Positions 33,845 to 45,400 of a stretch of 64,000 bases of DNA are shown here, piece by piece. Both the position numbers and the translations under genes were made by a program. The stretch's first letter is position 1. Each line of letters starts with the position of its first letter. Source of the stretch: Syngnathus acus (lineage: Eukaryota; Chordata; Actinopteri; Syngnathiformes; Syngnathidae); contig NC_051089.1 of the NCBI RefSeq assembly GCF_901709675.1, forward strand, positions 18,906,008 to 18,970,007, written 5' to 3'. The notes under the pieces are model-generated. The model did not search any database and was not told the origin of the DNA. It saw nothing but the letters and a program-made list of their open reading frames with translations.

Positions 33845-34225
33845 TGAAGTCACTAAAAGCCCTAGCAATTTCTGTGCTCATCACCTTGTTTAAACATACA
33901 AATGTCCATATGTGCACTTGGCACTAGGACACCCAGGGGCGCAGTTTGATAATCAACTTTGTTGTTAGATATGAAGTCACTAAAAGCCATTGCGATTCCT
34001 ATGCTCATCACCCTGTTCAAACATTCCAATGTCCATCTGTGCACTTGGCACTAGGAGACCCGGGCTGCAGTTCGATAATCAACTTTGTAGTTGTTTGCAG
34101 CAGCATGTTTTGGACACTCGAGTAAAGACAGGGACAGAGCTGTCAACTGTCTCCAATGGTGGGGGAATACTTCTGTCCAACCTGGCAGACCCAAATGTAT
34201 TGTGATGGTTTGTTGATAACGTCTG
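33845..34225 (+). mobile_element. Rex3-like endonuclease fragment with internal tandem duplication
   Basis: 'ccatatgtgcacttggcactagg...' through 'gacagagctgtcaactg' matches copy B at 40505-40745. A ~122-bp unit beginning AGATATGAAGTCACTAAAAG occurs at about 33840 and again at about 33966. Confidence 0.75.
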
Positions 34226-34800
34226 GCAGATTCCCTTGCCCTTTGTTTTAATGTGCCGAACAATCCGTTTATCAAAGCATTTTGTGACAATGTAGTCTTT
34301 CAGGCTGTTAATAGATGAGTTTTTGGTAACTGGGATGATTGTTGATGTTTTTAGACAGGGAGGGATGGTGGCCTGTGGTAAAGAGTAGTTGGATATTGTG
34401 GTGAAAACCCTCGTCAGCTGTTTGACCCATCCTCTGAGTACCTTTCCTGATATTCTGTTAGGGCCTGCATCTCTCCTGCAGTACACATCTTAGCACCTGT
34501 ATCACCTCAAGTTCCTGAAGTGAGTGTGGTCTGCTTGTTGTTGGATGCACAGTTCCCAAGCGGGCAAAGAAGTGGATTAGTTCCTCCGCCTTTGAGGCGT
34601 CTATGTCCGCAGCGCCAGGATTGCCATCTTTGCAGTTTGTGAGGTGTTTTATGCCCTACATCTCCCTTGGATTGTTGTCATTGAAGTGCTCCTAAATCTT
34701 CCTTTTGTAGGATATTTTGGCCTCTTTGATGCTTCTTTTCACGTTGGCCCTGACCTTGACCTTTCTGCTTTCCCTTTTGTTTGCTTTGCGTATAGGCTAC
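34226..34800 (-). mobile_element. LINE reverse-transcriptase fragment, antisense
   Basis: Minus-strand reading gives AGPNRISGKVLRGWVKQLTR, LPQATIPPCLKTSTIIPV and the start of the NDYRPVALT region in decayed form (LKDYIVTKCFDKRI). Same LINE group as 1720-3357. Confidence 0.75.
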
Positions 34801-35315
34801 AACTTATAATTTGGTTTTAACTCGACAAAGGTGAGATATAGTTTTAAGATTATAAGATTGTGCTTTGCAACAAGACTGTGACAAATTCAGTTATTAAACC
34901 TACCTAATTCCCTTGGATTAACATTGGCCCATAATTAGCGGGACAAACTGTTCATATCTATAGCTAGTTTCATAGACGAACATTTGCCATTTGCTCGTGC
35001 AACCATATTTTGTGACAACTGTATTGTGTGTCATAACTGAAAGTGTGCCAAACATAGAATTCGGGGCAGTTACCAAGGAGCTAATCGTTCCTCCTTCCTT
35101 GAAAGACACATTGTCATTTATGACATTTATGACTATTATTTATTAAATTACATTATTATATTATTTACATTAATGACATTTAGCATGTAAAGGCATGTTT
35201 ATTTAAATTTACAATTCATGGAGGGATGTTTTGTATAAGAGTTGTATTGTGGTTATCACATCTCCGCTCCTCCGTGGCACCACGCGGAGTTAAGCTTATC
35301 CACATGTTTGTTGTC
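34801..35315. other. Intergenic stretch, nothing recognised
   Basis: AT-rich, with no recognised exon, repeat end or RNA gene. Confidence 0.5.
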
Positions 35316-35724
35316 TGATTTTTCGTCATTTCGGTCCGAAATTTGAGTGGAACTCCGTGCACAGCGCGTTGCTTGAATGCACCTTCATGCATTCGGCTTG
35401 ACTTTTTTCGGTTTCATCGGTCGGACTTTGTGCATTTTAAATGAGGAGGGAATTAAGGGGAGGTTTTCAGCGGCTGCAGGGGATGTGCAGGGACGGGGAG
35501 CCCCCCCTCCACGGCCACGGGGCTTGCTCTGCGGTGGCTCGTGAGTCTATCCAGGCGAGGCCCCCGTACGCCCAACGCCCGGGCAGGGTTCCAGGCGTTG
35601 GGCTTGACTATTTTCTCCGCTCCCGCTGGATCGCCGCCAGGCAAATGTTGCCCTCTGGCCGACGCCCAAAGTAAATGAATGGGCCTTCGCACTTTATGCA
35701 ATTTCAACCAGGTGAAACAAATAG

Positions 35725-35977
35725 AAAATATTCCAAAATCGAAGCTGACCTCCAGGCTGGAGAGACTGATTTTTCGTCATTTCCGTCCGACAGCGCCACC
35801 GCAGTGCGCCGGACGCATTATTGTAACACCGCCGTCGCTGACACATAGAAAATATTCAAAAATTTGATTTGACCTCCAGGCTGGAGAGGCTGATTTTTCC
35901 TCATTTCCGCAGTGCGCCGGACGCATTATTGTGACAGCGCCGTCGCTGACACTTAGAAAATATTCCAAAATTTGAGT
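35725..35977. repeat. ~110-120-bp tandem duplication
   Basis: Two units beginning AGAAAATATTCCAAAAT (35725-35845 and 35846-35953) and a partial third. The repeated core is 'tgacctccaggctggagag' and 'gcagtgcgccggacgcatta'. Related single text occurs upstream near 35315-35345. Confidence 0.8.
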
Positions 35978-35987
35978 GAGAACTCTG

Positions 35988-36333
35988 TCCTGCGTCTGTG
36001 CACTCGCCCCTCCCCGCCTGTCCTAGTCGTAATCAGCATAATCACGGTCACCTGCCCCTTGTTACCTGTGTGCTATTTAAGCCCTGTCCGCGTGCCTGTC
36101 GGATCATCCTGTTTTTCTCCGTCCTGTTATTTCCTGTTTTCCTGTTCGCCCTATTTGTCCCCGCCTGTTAGTTCCTGTTTTCCGGTTTATTCCTGCCTGT
36201 TTGCCTCCCTGTTTGTCCTGCCTTGTCCTCCTGCCTGTTTGTTTCCCTCATCCTCTCCTCCACCACCATTTTCCCTTCAATAAACCCTGGTCCAAGCTGC
36301 ATTTGGTCACCCTGCTCCATTCCGCACGTGACA
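35988..36333 (+). mobile_element. Probable solo LTR
   Basis: Starts TGTCCTGCGTCTGTG and ends CACGTGACA. Its C/T-rich body contains AATAAA (36280) followed by 'ctggtccaagctgcatttggtcaccctg', the same layout as the LTRs at 30019 and 32013. No interior follows. Confidence 0.65.
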
Positions 36334-36973
36334 GCGCAATCAAGCGCAATTGCAATTTTATGGGTTCTTCTAAAATATTTTGGAGCAATAAAAAAAACAT
36401 CTGTGCCAAATGCAATGTTTTTTTTTTTGTTTTTTTTACAGGGGGTGGCGCTCAGAAGTATTTTTATTAATTAAAACTAAAGGCATTTATATGCGCCCTA
36501 TGGTTGTGAAATTACGGTACTCTGACCCAGGTAGTAATTCACTGTAGAACCGCCACTGTATGTTGGTGACTGGTGAAAGGAAATAAGACAGACGTGACAT
36601 GGCACTTCAGCTGCAGAGGCTGCTCATTTCATGCGCTTAATTCAGCCACGGAGAGGCTAATCCTTGTAGATGTCATAAGTAGAGATGTCCATGTAAATTT
36701 TGGTACCAATTGATAGCTGTACATTCTAAGTGATAGTCTTTACAAAGATTTCCAATGGGGAAAATGTGATCTCTTCCTTCCATGAAGTAGTCAGTCTTTA
36801 TGTCTAAAATCAAAGATACTCCGCCCGTAAGGTGGACGTCATTAAGTGTACCACCCTTCTGTTCCAAAATATCGTGAAATCTCTACTGGGTTTTCTTCTG
36901 TGGGGAATTGTAGCACCGACATAACCTTTTAATACAGTTCTATCATGTTAGCTCGCTTACCATTCCTTTAAAG

Positions 36974-37277
36974 CACAGGTGTCAAACTCAAGGCCCGGGG
37001 GCCAGATACGGTCATTTTATGTGGCCCGCAAAGACAAATTGTGCATCAAATTCGTGTGTCATTACTAGAATTGTAAATTGTCTTCACTTTTAATAATTTT
37101 GACCAGTTTTAACTCGTCTGATCTGAAAACGAGTTATTTGTCAGTTTGTTTTGTAGCCTTTACTGTATATAGTATGAGGTGCGCATACATTTATTTAGGT
37201 TGAAAAGTCATAATTGCCCTCCGAAAGAAGGTATGACTACAATGCGGCCCGTGAAAAAAATGAGTTTGACACCCCTG
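36974..37277. mobile_element. hAT-like MITE with exact 8-bp target duplication
   Basis: Ends CACAGGTGTCAAACTCAAGG and TGAGTTTGACACCCCTG, flanked on both sides by CTTTAAAG (36966-36973 and 37278-37285). Second copy of the family at 1158-1482. Confidence 0.88.
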
Positions 37278-37473
37278 CTTTAAAGTATAATTGATATATG
37301 GTCTAACAATCTATCCTGCCTGTCTCTCCCTACTCCACCAACCAAACAGAGAGATCATCAGTAAGCTCTGAATAAAGCTGAAACAATCATTTGAATAAGC
37401 TCTGTGTTGCAGCAGGGAGACATATGAAACAGGCAGAATATGGCTGTCATTGGACCATGGTTCCCTCCCCTAG

Positions 37474-37545
37474 CCAGTCAGACAGACAGATAAACAGACA
37501 GACAGACTGACTGACACAGACAAATAGACTGACAGATAGCATTTT
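37474..37545. repeat. (GACA)n-like simple repeat
   Basis: Imperfect CAGA/GACA tetranucleotides, about 70 bp. Confidence 0.8.
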
Positions 37546-39199
37546 ATTTGCCAGCATGGGAAATGTGTAAATACTTTCTGCTTTTTTTGATAGAGATCTG
37601 TCCTGAGTACATTTTTTAATAAAAAAAACAAATATCTCATTATTACAGTACAGTTAGCTTTTAATCTCTGTATTAGAAATGTACAAATGTTCAACCCTTG
37701 ATGTCAATTGAATGAGCAATTGCATTAATAAAAAAACAAGAACACATCCTGACTTTTATTTATTGAGGGACAATATCAAATTACAATGATCAATATTACT
37801 GTCAATATTATAGTACATTTATTCTCAGTATTACAATGACAATTACAATAACGAGTATACGGTAAACCCGAGCATCTTCCAATTCTAATTTGATGGGGTT
37901 GCCCTGGGTAAAAAATAATCAACAAGCACAGGCCCCCAGAGGCGAACTGACCACTGAGGTTGATCAGGTACATATAACGGCATAGAGATCAATTCAATGA
38001 ATTCTAATGATTGGCGTCAAACAAACACTAGCTGTTGTGTATCTATGGCTTCGGCAACTCTCTCCCAACAAGCTAACCCATCCAGCGTTTGCTGCGAGGA
38101 CCATTTATCTCAATTGCGCAACACTAAAAGGTGCAATGACTGCCCCAGATTGTACAGTTGGTCACAATGTAATGTAAGATTCTCCTGTCGAGAAGCAGGC
38201 AGACATACTGAGTGGTCTGCAGATTTTGTTGGATTTCATTCATAAATATGACAATAGTGTGGGATAATCCCTGTGAATCATTCACCAAACGTTCTGAACA
38301 TGTTGAAAATTCCCTTGCAACAAGAAAAGTACAAGCGAATGTCTGGCGACCATTTGGTGACCATTTGAAATTTTGAACAAACCCTGATAAAAATCCAACA
38401 GACGCAAATCTCGCAATTGTTTCTCTTTAGTGCGATGGGGACTTAAAAAGCTAGTGACAAGTGAGCAAGTGAAAAGATGGGCATACCCAGGACGCTTATC
38501 TTTTAAGGAGTCTGGGGCTGGGAGTGTCTTTCCAAGGAACGGGCACGCATTAATTGGAATCAAATGAATATTTGCATTAAATGTTAACTTTTGAATGCAT
38601 TTATTTTGCCACCCACACACACCCACACAAATTATATTATCTCCAATGGACATATAGCGGTTTGTCTTCAGTTAACCTAACGTGCAATTTCTTGCACTGT
38701 TCAATAAAGTTAGAGCACCTGGAGACAATTCGTGCGAGCAAACACAGAGCAGGTAAAGGCCTGACTTGTCCAACATGCTGCCTCATTATAAAATCCTCAT
38801 GAAGTCTTACACCAAACAATGTAATGATTAACTGAGACAAAAGCAATTCAAAATAAATTGTCTTAACAATGGAATTATGTTGGAAAAACAATACAAAACA
38901 AAGAAAAAATATCAAAACTTTCCACAGCAATGACATTGATAATAATGAATGCAGAATCGCAAAGCTACTGTCATCTAATTGCATTCCATTTTATAGCTAT
39001 AGAGGTTGAAAAGAGATTAAGGCTTCATAGTGCACAATTTCCATTCATATAATTTTAATATGTCATTTATGTTCCAAATACCCTAAAACCTTTGTTTAAT
39101 TTAAAATATATTTTATCCTCTACATGGGAAATTAAGGACAACCCTGTATTACTGTATTACGTTTACGTGTTCATTTTTCAGAATCATACAGCCAATAGT
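37546..39199. other. Region downstream of the anoctamin stop; likely 3' UTR in part
   Basis: No other exon or repeat family was recognised. On the minus strand it follows the anoctamin stop codon, so the nearer part is expected to be 3' UTR. A minus-strand AATAAA at 38600-38605 is one possible poly(A) signal, unproven. Confidence 0.45.
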
Positions 39200-39442
39200 T
39201 TAACACAAGTTTGTGTTTGGCGCAGCCCGGGATCGTGGTTGTTGTGGGCTCTGATTTGAAGAGGATGGGGAAGGACAACTGTTACGGTTGTGACTGTCAG
39301 CGACACCAAGCCTTCTTCCATACTCTTCTTTCATGAAGAGCTCAACCATGAGGACCTTTTCTTTGTGGATCTTGAGGCTGATGTCCTTGGGTATGTCTGG
39401 GATCAACCAACTGATAAAGTCACTCATGAGCATCACCACATT
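39200..39442 (-). CDS. ano1: Anoctamin last exon
   Basis: Acceptor GCCTTTTCAG, stop TAA at 39200-39202. Encodes 80 residues beginning [20 protein letters not shown] and ending in a serine/proline-rich tail ([20 protein letters not shown], then NTNLC). The tail is not conserved, as is usual for this family. Confidence 0.9.
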   Translation of the reverse strand, partial: NVVMLMSDFISWLIPDIPKDISLKIHKEKVLMVELFMKEEYGRRLGVADSHNRNSCPSPSSSNQSPQQPRSRAAPNTNLC

Positions 39443-42400
39443 CTGAAAAGGCGGAAGGCAGAAAATGGGCAAAGATTAGAAATGTGAGAAGAGGAAGGGC
39501 GAGTGACAAATATTGTCATGTAGGTCTATTGAAAAAACAAACGGAATATAATGCTCTTCAAACATGGAGCCATGTTGTCTGGGGCTTCATGCCCCTGGTA
39601 GGGTCACCCATGGCAAACGGGTCCTAGGTGAGGGGCCAGACAAAGCACGGCTCATCAGCCCCTTATGATGAAAAAAATTAATGGATCACGTTTTCCCTCA
39701 CCCGGACGCGGGTCACCGGGGCCCCCCTCTGGAGCCAGGCCTGGAGGCGGGGCTCGAAGGCGAGCGTCTGGTGGCCGGGCCTTCGCCCATGGGGCCCGGC
39801 CGGGCTCAGCCCGAAAAGGAAACGTGGGTCCCCCTTCCCATGGGCTCACCACCTGTGGGAGGGGCCAAAGGGGTCGGGTGCATTGCAAACTGGGCGGCGG
39901 CCAAAGGCAGGGACCTTGGCGGTCTGATCCCCGGCTGCAGAAGCTGGCTCTTGGGACATGGAATGTCACCTCTCTGGCTGGAAAGGAGCCCGACCTGGTG
40001 TGCGAGGCAGAAAAGTTCCGACTAGATATAGTCGGACTTGCCTCCACGCACAGTTTGGGTTCCGGTACAAGCCCTCTCGAGAGGGGCTGGACTCTCTTCC
40101 ACTCTGGAGTTGCCCACGGTGAGAGGCGTCGAGCAGGTGTGGGTATACTTATTGCCCCCCGGCTGGGCGCCTGCACATTGGGGTTCACCCCGGTGAACGA
40201 GAGGGTAGCCTCCCTCCGCCTTCGGGTGGGGGGACGGGTCCTGACTGTTGTTTGTGTCTACGCACCAAACGGCAGCTCAGAGTACCCACCCTTTTTGGAG
40301 TCCCTGGAGGAAGTGCTGGAGGGCGCTCCTTCTGGGGACTCCATCGTTCTACTGGGTGACTTCAATGCTCACGTGGGCAATGACAGTGAGACCTGGAAGG
40401 GCGTGATTGGGAGGAACGGCCCCCCCGATCTGAACCCGAGCGGTGTTCTATTATTGGACTTCTGTGCTCGACACGGATTTTCTATAATGAACACCATGTT
40501 CAAACATAAGGGTGTCCATGTGTGCACTTGGCACCAGGACACCCGAGGCCGCAGTTCGATGATCGACTTTGTAGTCGTGTCATCGGATTTGCGGCCGCAT
40601 GTTTTGGACACTCGGGCGAAGAGAGGGGCGGAGCTGTCAACTGATCACCACCTGGTGGTGGGTTGGCTCCGATGGTGGGGGAAGATGCCGGTCCGACCTG
40701 GCAGACCCAAACGTTCTGTGAGGGTCTGCTGGGAACGTCTGGCGGAATCCCCTGTCAGGAAGAGCTTCAACTCCCACCTCCGGCAGAGCTTTTCCCACGT
40801 CCCGGGGGAGGCGGGGGACATTGAGTCCGAGTGGACCTTGTTCCGCGCCTCCATTGTTGAGGCGGCCGACCGGAGCTGTGGCCGTAAGGTCATTGGTGCC
40901 TGTCGTGGCGCAATCCCCGAACCCGCTGGTGGACACCGGCGGTAAGGGATGCCGTCAAGCTGAAGAAGGAGTCCTATCGGGCCGTTTTGGCCTGCGGGAC
41001 TCCGAAGGCAGCTGACAGGTACCGGATGGCCAAGCGGAACGCGGCTTCGGCGGTTGCTGAGGCAAAAACCCGGGCGTGGGAGGAGTTTGGCGAGGCCATG
41101 GAGAATGACTTCCGGACGGCTTCGAGGAAATTCTGGTCCACCATCCGGCGTCTCAGGAGGGGGAAGCAGTGCAACGTCAACACTGTTTACAGTGGAGATG
41201 GCGTGCTGCTGACCTCGACTCGGGACGTCGTGTGTCGGTGGGGAGAATACTTCGAAGACCTCCTCAATTCCACCGACACGCCTTCCATTGTGGAAGCAGG
41301 GCCTGGGGACTCTGAGGCGGACTCTCCAATCTCTGGGGTTGAAGTCACTGAGGTAGTTAAAAAACTCCTCGGTGGCAAGGCCCCGGGGGTGGATGAGATC
41401 CGCCCGGATTTCTTAAGGGCTCTGGATGTTGTGGGGCTGTCATGGCTGACACGTCTCTACAGCATCGCGTGGACATCGGGGACAGTGCCTCTGGATTGGC
41501 AGACTGGGGTGGTGGTTCCCCTCTTTAAGAAGGGGGACCGGAGGGTGTGTTCCAATTACAGGGGAATTACACTCCTCAGCCTCCCTGGTAAGGTCTATTC
41601 AGGGGTGCTGGAGAGGAGGGTCCGTCGGGAGGTCGAACCTCGGATTCAGGAGGAACAGTGTGGCTTTCGTCCTGGCCGTGGAACAGTGGACCAGCTCTTC
41701 ACCCTCAACAGGATCCTCGAGGGTGCATGGGAGTTTGCCCAACCAGTCCACATGTGTTTTGTGGACTTGGAGAAGGCGTTCGACCGTGTCCCTCGGGAGG
41801 TTCTGTGGGGGGTGCTTCGGGAGTACGGGGTACCGAGCCAACTGATAAGGGCGGTTCGGTCCCTGTATCACCGATGCCAGAGTTTGGTCCGCATTTTCGG
41901 CAGTAAGTCGGATTCGTTCCCAGTGAGGGTTGGACTCCGCCAAGGCTGCCCTTTGTCACCGATTCTGTTCATAATTTTTATGGACAGAATTTCTAGGTGC
42001 AGCCGAGGCGTTGAGGGTGTCCGGTTTGGGGACCTCAGCATCGCGTCTCTGCTTTTTGCAGACGACGTTGTGCTGTTGGCTTCTTCAGGCCGTGATCTCC
42101 AGCTCTCACTGGAGCGGTTCGCAGCCGAGTGTGAAGCGGTCGGGATGAGGGTCAGCACCTCCAAATCCGAGTCCATGGTCCTCGATCGGAAAAGGGTGGA
42201 ATGCCCTCTCCGGATCGGGGATGAGATCCTGCCCCAAGTGGAGGAGTTTAAGTATCTTGGGGTCTTGTTCACGAGTGAGGGGAGGATGGAGCGCGAGATC
42301 GACAGGCGGATCGGTGCAGCGTCGGCAGTAATGCGGACTCTGTACCGGTCCGTCGTGGTAAAGAGAGAGCTGAGCCAAAAGGCAAAGCTCTCAATTTACT

Positions 42401-45400
42401 GGTCGATTTACGCTCCTACCCTCACCTATGGTCACGAGCTATGGGTCGTGACCGAAAGAACGAGATCCCGGATACAAGCGGCCGAAATGAGTTTTCTCCG
42501 CAGGATGTCCGGGCTCTCCCTTAGAGATAGGGTGAGAAGTTCGGTCATCCGGGAGAGACTCGGAGTAGAGTCGCTACTCCTCCACGTTGAGAGGAGCCAG
42601 ATGAGGTGGCTCGGGCATCTCATCAGGATGCCTCCTGGACGCCTCCCTGGGGAGGTGTTCCGGGCATGTCCCACCGGTAGGAGACCCCGGGGACGACCCA
42701 GGACGCGCTGGAGAGACTATGTCTCTCGGCTGGCCTGGGAACGCCTTGGGATCCCCCGGGATGAGCTAGATGAAGTGGCTGGGGAGAGGGAAGTCTGGGA
42801 GTCCCTCCTGAAGCTGCTGCCCCCGCGACCCGACCCCGGATAAGCGGAAAAAGATGGATGGATGGATGGACAATTCAACCAAATATAAAATGTGGTTTCT
42901 AAATGATGACTTTATTCATTAAAGGGAGAATAAACCCTGTGATTAACCACGTATTGCTGCTGATGGCTGCCTCTTTTCTAGGATGGTCAGGTAGTACATT
43001 AACACAAATGCTTGCAAATAAATGAAAAAATAAGCAAAGATTTCAATGAGAAACCCTGGTATTTATATAATATGCAGTTTATACAGTTTTAGATTCATTT
43101 GTCAATGATCAATGAAGTTTTAACATTCATTAACAGCAACTGGTCTACAGTAGGAGGATTTTCTGTGATAGCTATAAAAATAGGGAAATGTGGATATTAC
43201 CATAAATACAACATTTTAATTCACAGTAAGGAAAAAAACATGTCATTACATATTAAAATCAGCTATACACTGTCAAATGTTCGTTGTCTCAAAAATGGTC
43301 CTTTCCTCCCATACGTGGCTGCGGAAAACTTTGTCTCTTCCTTCACTGTCCATAATTTCATTAATAGAGCGGTAGGATCGTTGCCCCCTAATGAGGAAAG
43401 GTTAAAAAAATGCTAATATGCAGAGCTGCTTTTGAGAAGTCATTTAATTCTGCCTGACCAGATTTCATTCCCCGAAAACAAAAATACAGGATGTCGAGGA
43501 CATTACTTGATTGCCAGCTTGGACGATATAGCAAATAAAATTGTTTTATCAGGATATAAATGACTCAATTGTTGTTGCCCAACGTGTCTTATGGTATAAG
43601 TGATGTTTTAGGTTTAAATACAAAAACTTAATATTGACAGAAAACTGCTAAGTCCAAACAAGAGGTAAAGAAGAGTGAAGCAATGAAGGCTACGACGGCT
43701 GCTTTTTCATAGCCTTAACCCATTACCCAAGGAAACTAGGCCAGATTTCAAGATTCAAGATCAAGATTCAAGATTCAAGAGTTTTTATTCGCCATGTTTG
43801 AGCGTGCCAAACAAGGAATTTGACTTCGGTAAAACACACCCTCTGTTCAACATATAGGTGACTAACAACACTCAGGACATGTGAATAATGGCAAAAACAG
43901 TGTAGACAAATTCAAAAGGTGTGAAGAGCAGGATGTTATTGCACAGTAATGCCTCTGAGACTCTATGAGTGGTGTGAGTTCATCAGAGCAACAGCCTGGG
44001 GGAAGAAGCTGTCTCGGTGTCTGCTGGTTTTGGCGTACCGAGCTCTATAACGCCGTCCGGAGGGGAGTAGTTCAAACAGACTGCAACCTGGGTGAGAAGG
44101 GTCTGTAGAGATGTTCCTTGCACGTTTCCTGGTCCTGGACAGGTACAAGTCTTGGATAGAAGGGAGGTTGATTCCAATGATCTTTTCTGCAGTCCTGATT
44201 GTCCGTTGCAGTCTGTGCTTGTCTTGTTTGGAGGCTGATCCAAACCAGACAGTGATGGAGGTGCAGAGGACAGACTGGATGATGGCTGGTTCTCAAAGGC
44301 TGGACACTGGCAGTGTGGTCTGGGTGCGCCGGAAATGACGTCATGTCGCGCCTACATTGTGCGTGAAAAAAACACTGCCTATTCATTTGTATGCAGCTAT
44401 GCCGCCTGTCCAAGTACTCCAAAGTTTATGCGGTTCATGGTGGTGGGGCCTTCCAAGGCTGCGAAGGACCGAGCCTTCAAACTGTCCTTGGAGGAACCAG
44501 CCTGTGAATTTGGACACAGCGACAGGCGCTTAAAAAGATTCATGTTTGACCCTCAAGTGTCACCAACAGCCTGGCTCGTAGAAGCATGCTATATCAAATC
44601 CCCTTATCACGGACCTTCTCTCCAATGGACCTGAACGCCTTCTTCAACTTGTGTACCCCATGCATATTATAACATAACAGCATAACTGTAAAATATGCCA
44701 GAGCCAGCCAAAAGTCAAATTATTATCTGCAGTTCTTGGCCAGATTTACAGTGGCACCCTGGAAGGACTACAAGTCTTAATACAGTGCCCACTGCTCACA
44801 CTAAAAAAGTTACAAGCATTAAAGTATGACTAATATCAAACAGACAAACAAGCAATTAATGCAGAGCAAAACATATTTACAAAAGGTAGATAAAATGTGG
44901 GAATGAACCAAAAATACAACAAACATCACATGCAAGATAAGATGGTAGTGAGAGAAGCTCAGTGCTGACAGGTCTGGTTGTCAAGAAGCCAGCATTTTAA
45001 CTGCGAACGGAACGAAACAGGTTTAAGGCAATCAATGCTTAAAGTCATTGATTTCTCAGATTGTTTAAGGAATGCTATTCCATTCTTTCTACGTTCTAAC
45101 AGAGAAGCCTGACTGACTAAATGTTGTTAGTTTGTAATATTAGGCTTTTGTGGACAGGTGAATCGATTACTCGTCTATCCAACCAAAAAGGACTTTCTAC
45201 CAAAAGTATTCCTACCCTTTCTTTTTTGAGCAGTTGATAGTCCTTATCATCAGAACCTTTGTTGGCTGACCTCTTTTTGGGATTCTAATTTTGGATTGAA
45301 ATAGTCTTCATTAGAGTAGAAATGTTTCAACTAAACTGTGTTTTTTACATATATAATTTATCTTTGTTTAATCTTTATCCTATCCAAATTTAAATTTAAA

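Larger units (their letters stand above)
39577..42870 (+). mobile_element. Rex3-like RTE LINE, copy B, near full length
   Basis: From the 5' UTR (GTCTGGGGCTTCATGCCCCT) to the tail GATAAGCGGAAAAAGATGGA plus four GATG units, about 3.3 kb. Endonuclease and RT are both open and separated by a single-base deletion near 40911. It is nearly identical to copy A, so both moved recently. It is inserted in sense with the astacin gene and antisense to anoctamin, in the latter's last intron. No clear target duplication was seen by eye. Confidence 0.92.

Noticed and set aside
35972-36283. Proline/serine/cysteine-rich frame
   Set aside because: Reading of the C/T-rich body of a probable solo LTR.
39577-42870. 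Long target-site duplication around Rex3 copy B
   Set aside because: I compared the flanks by eye (about 60 bp each) and found no matching block like that of copy A.
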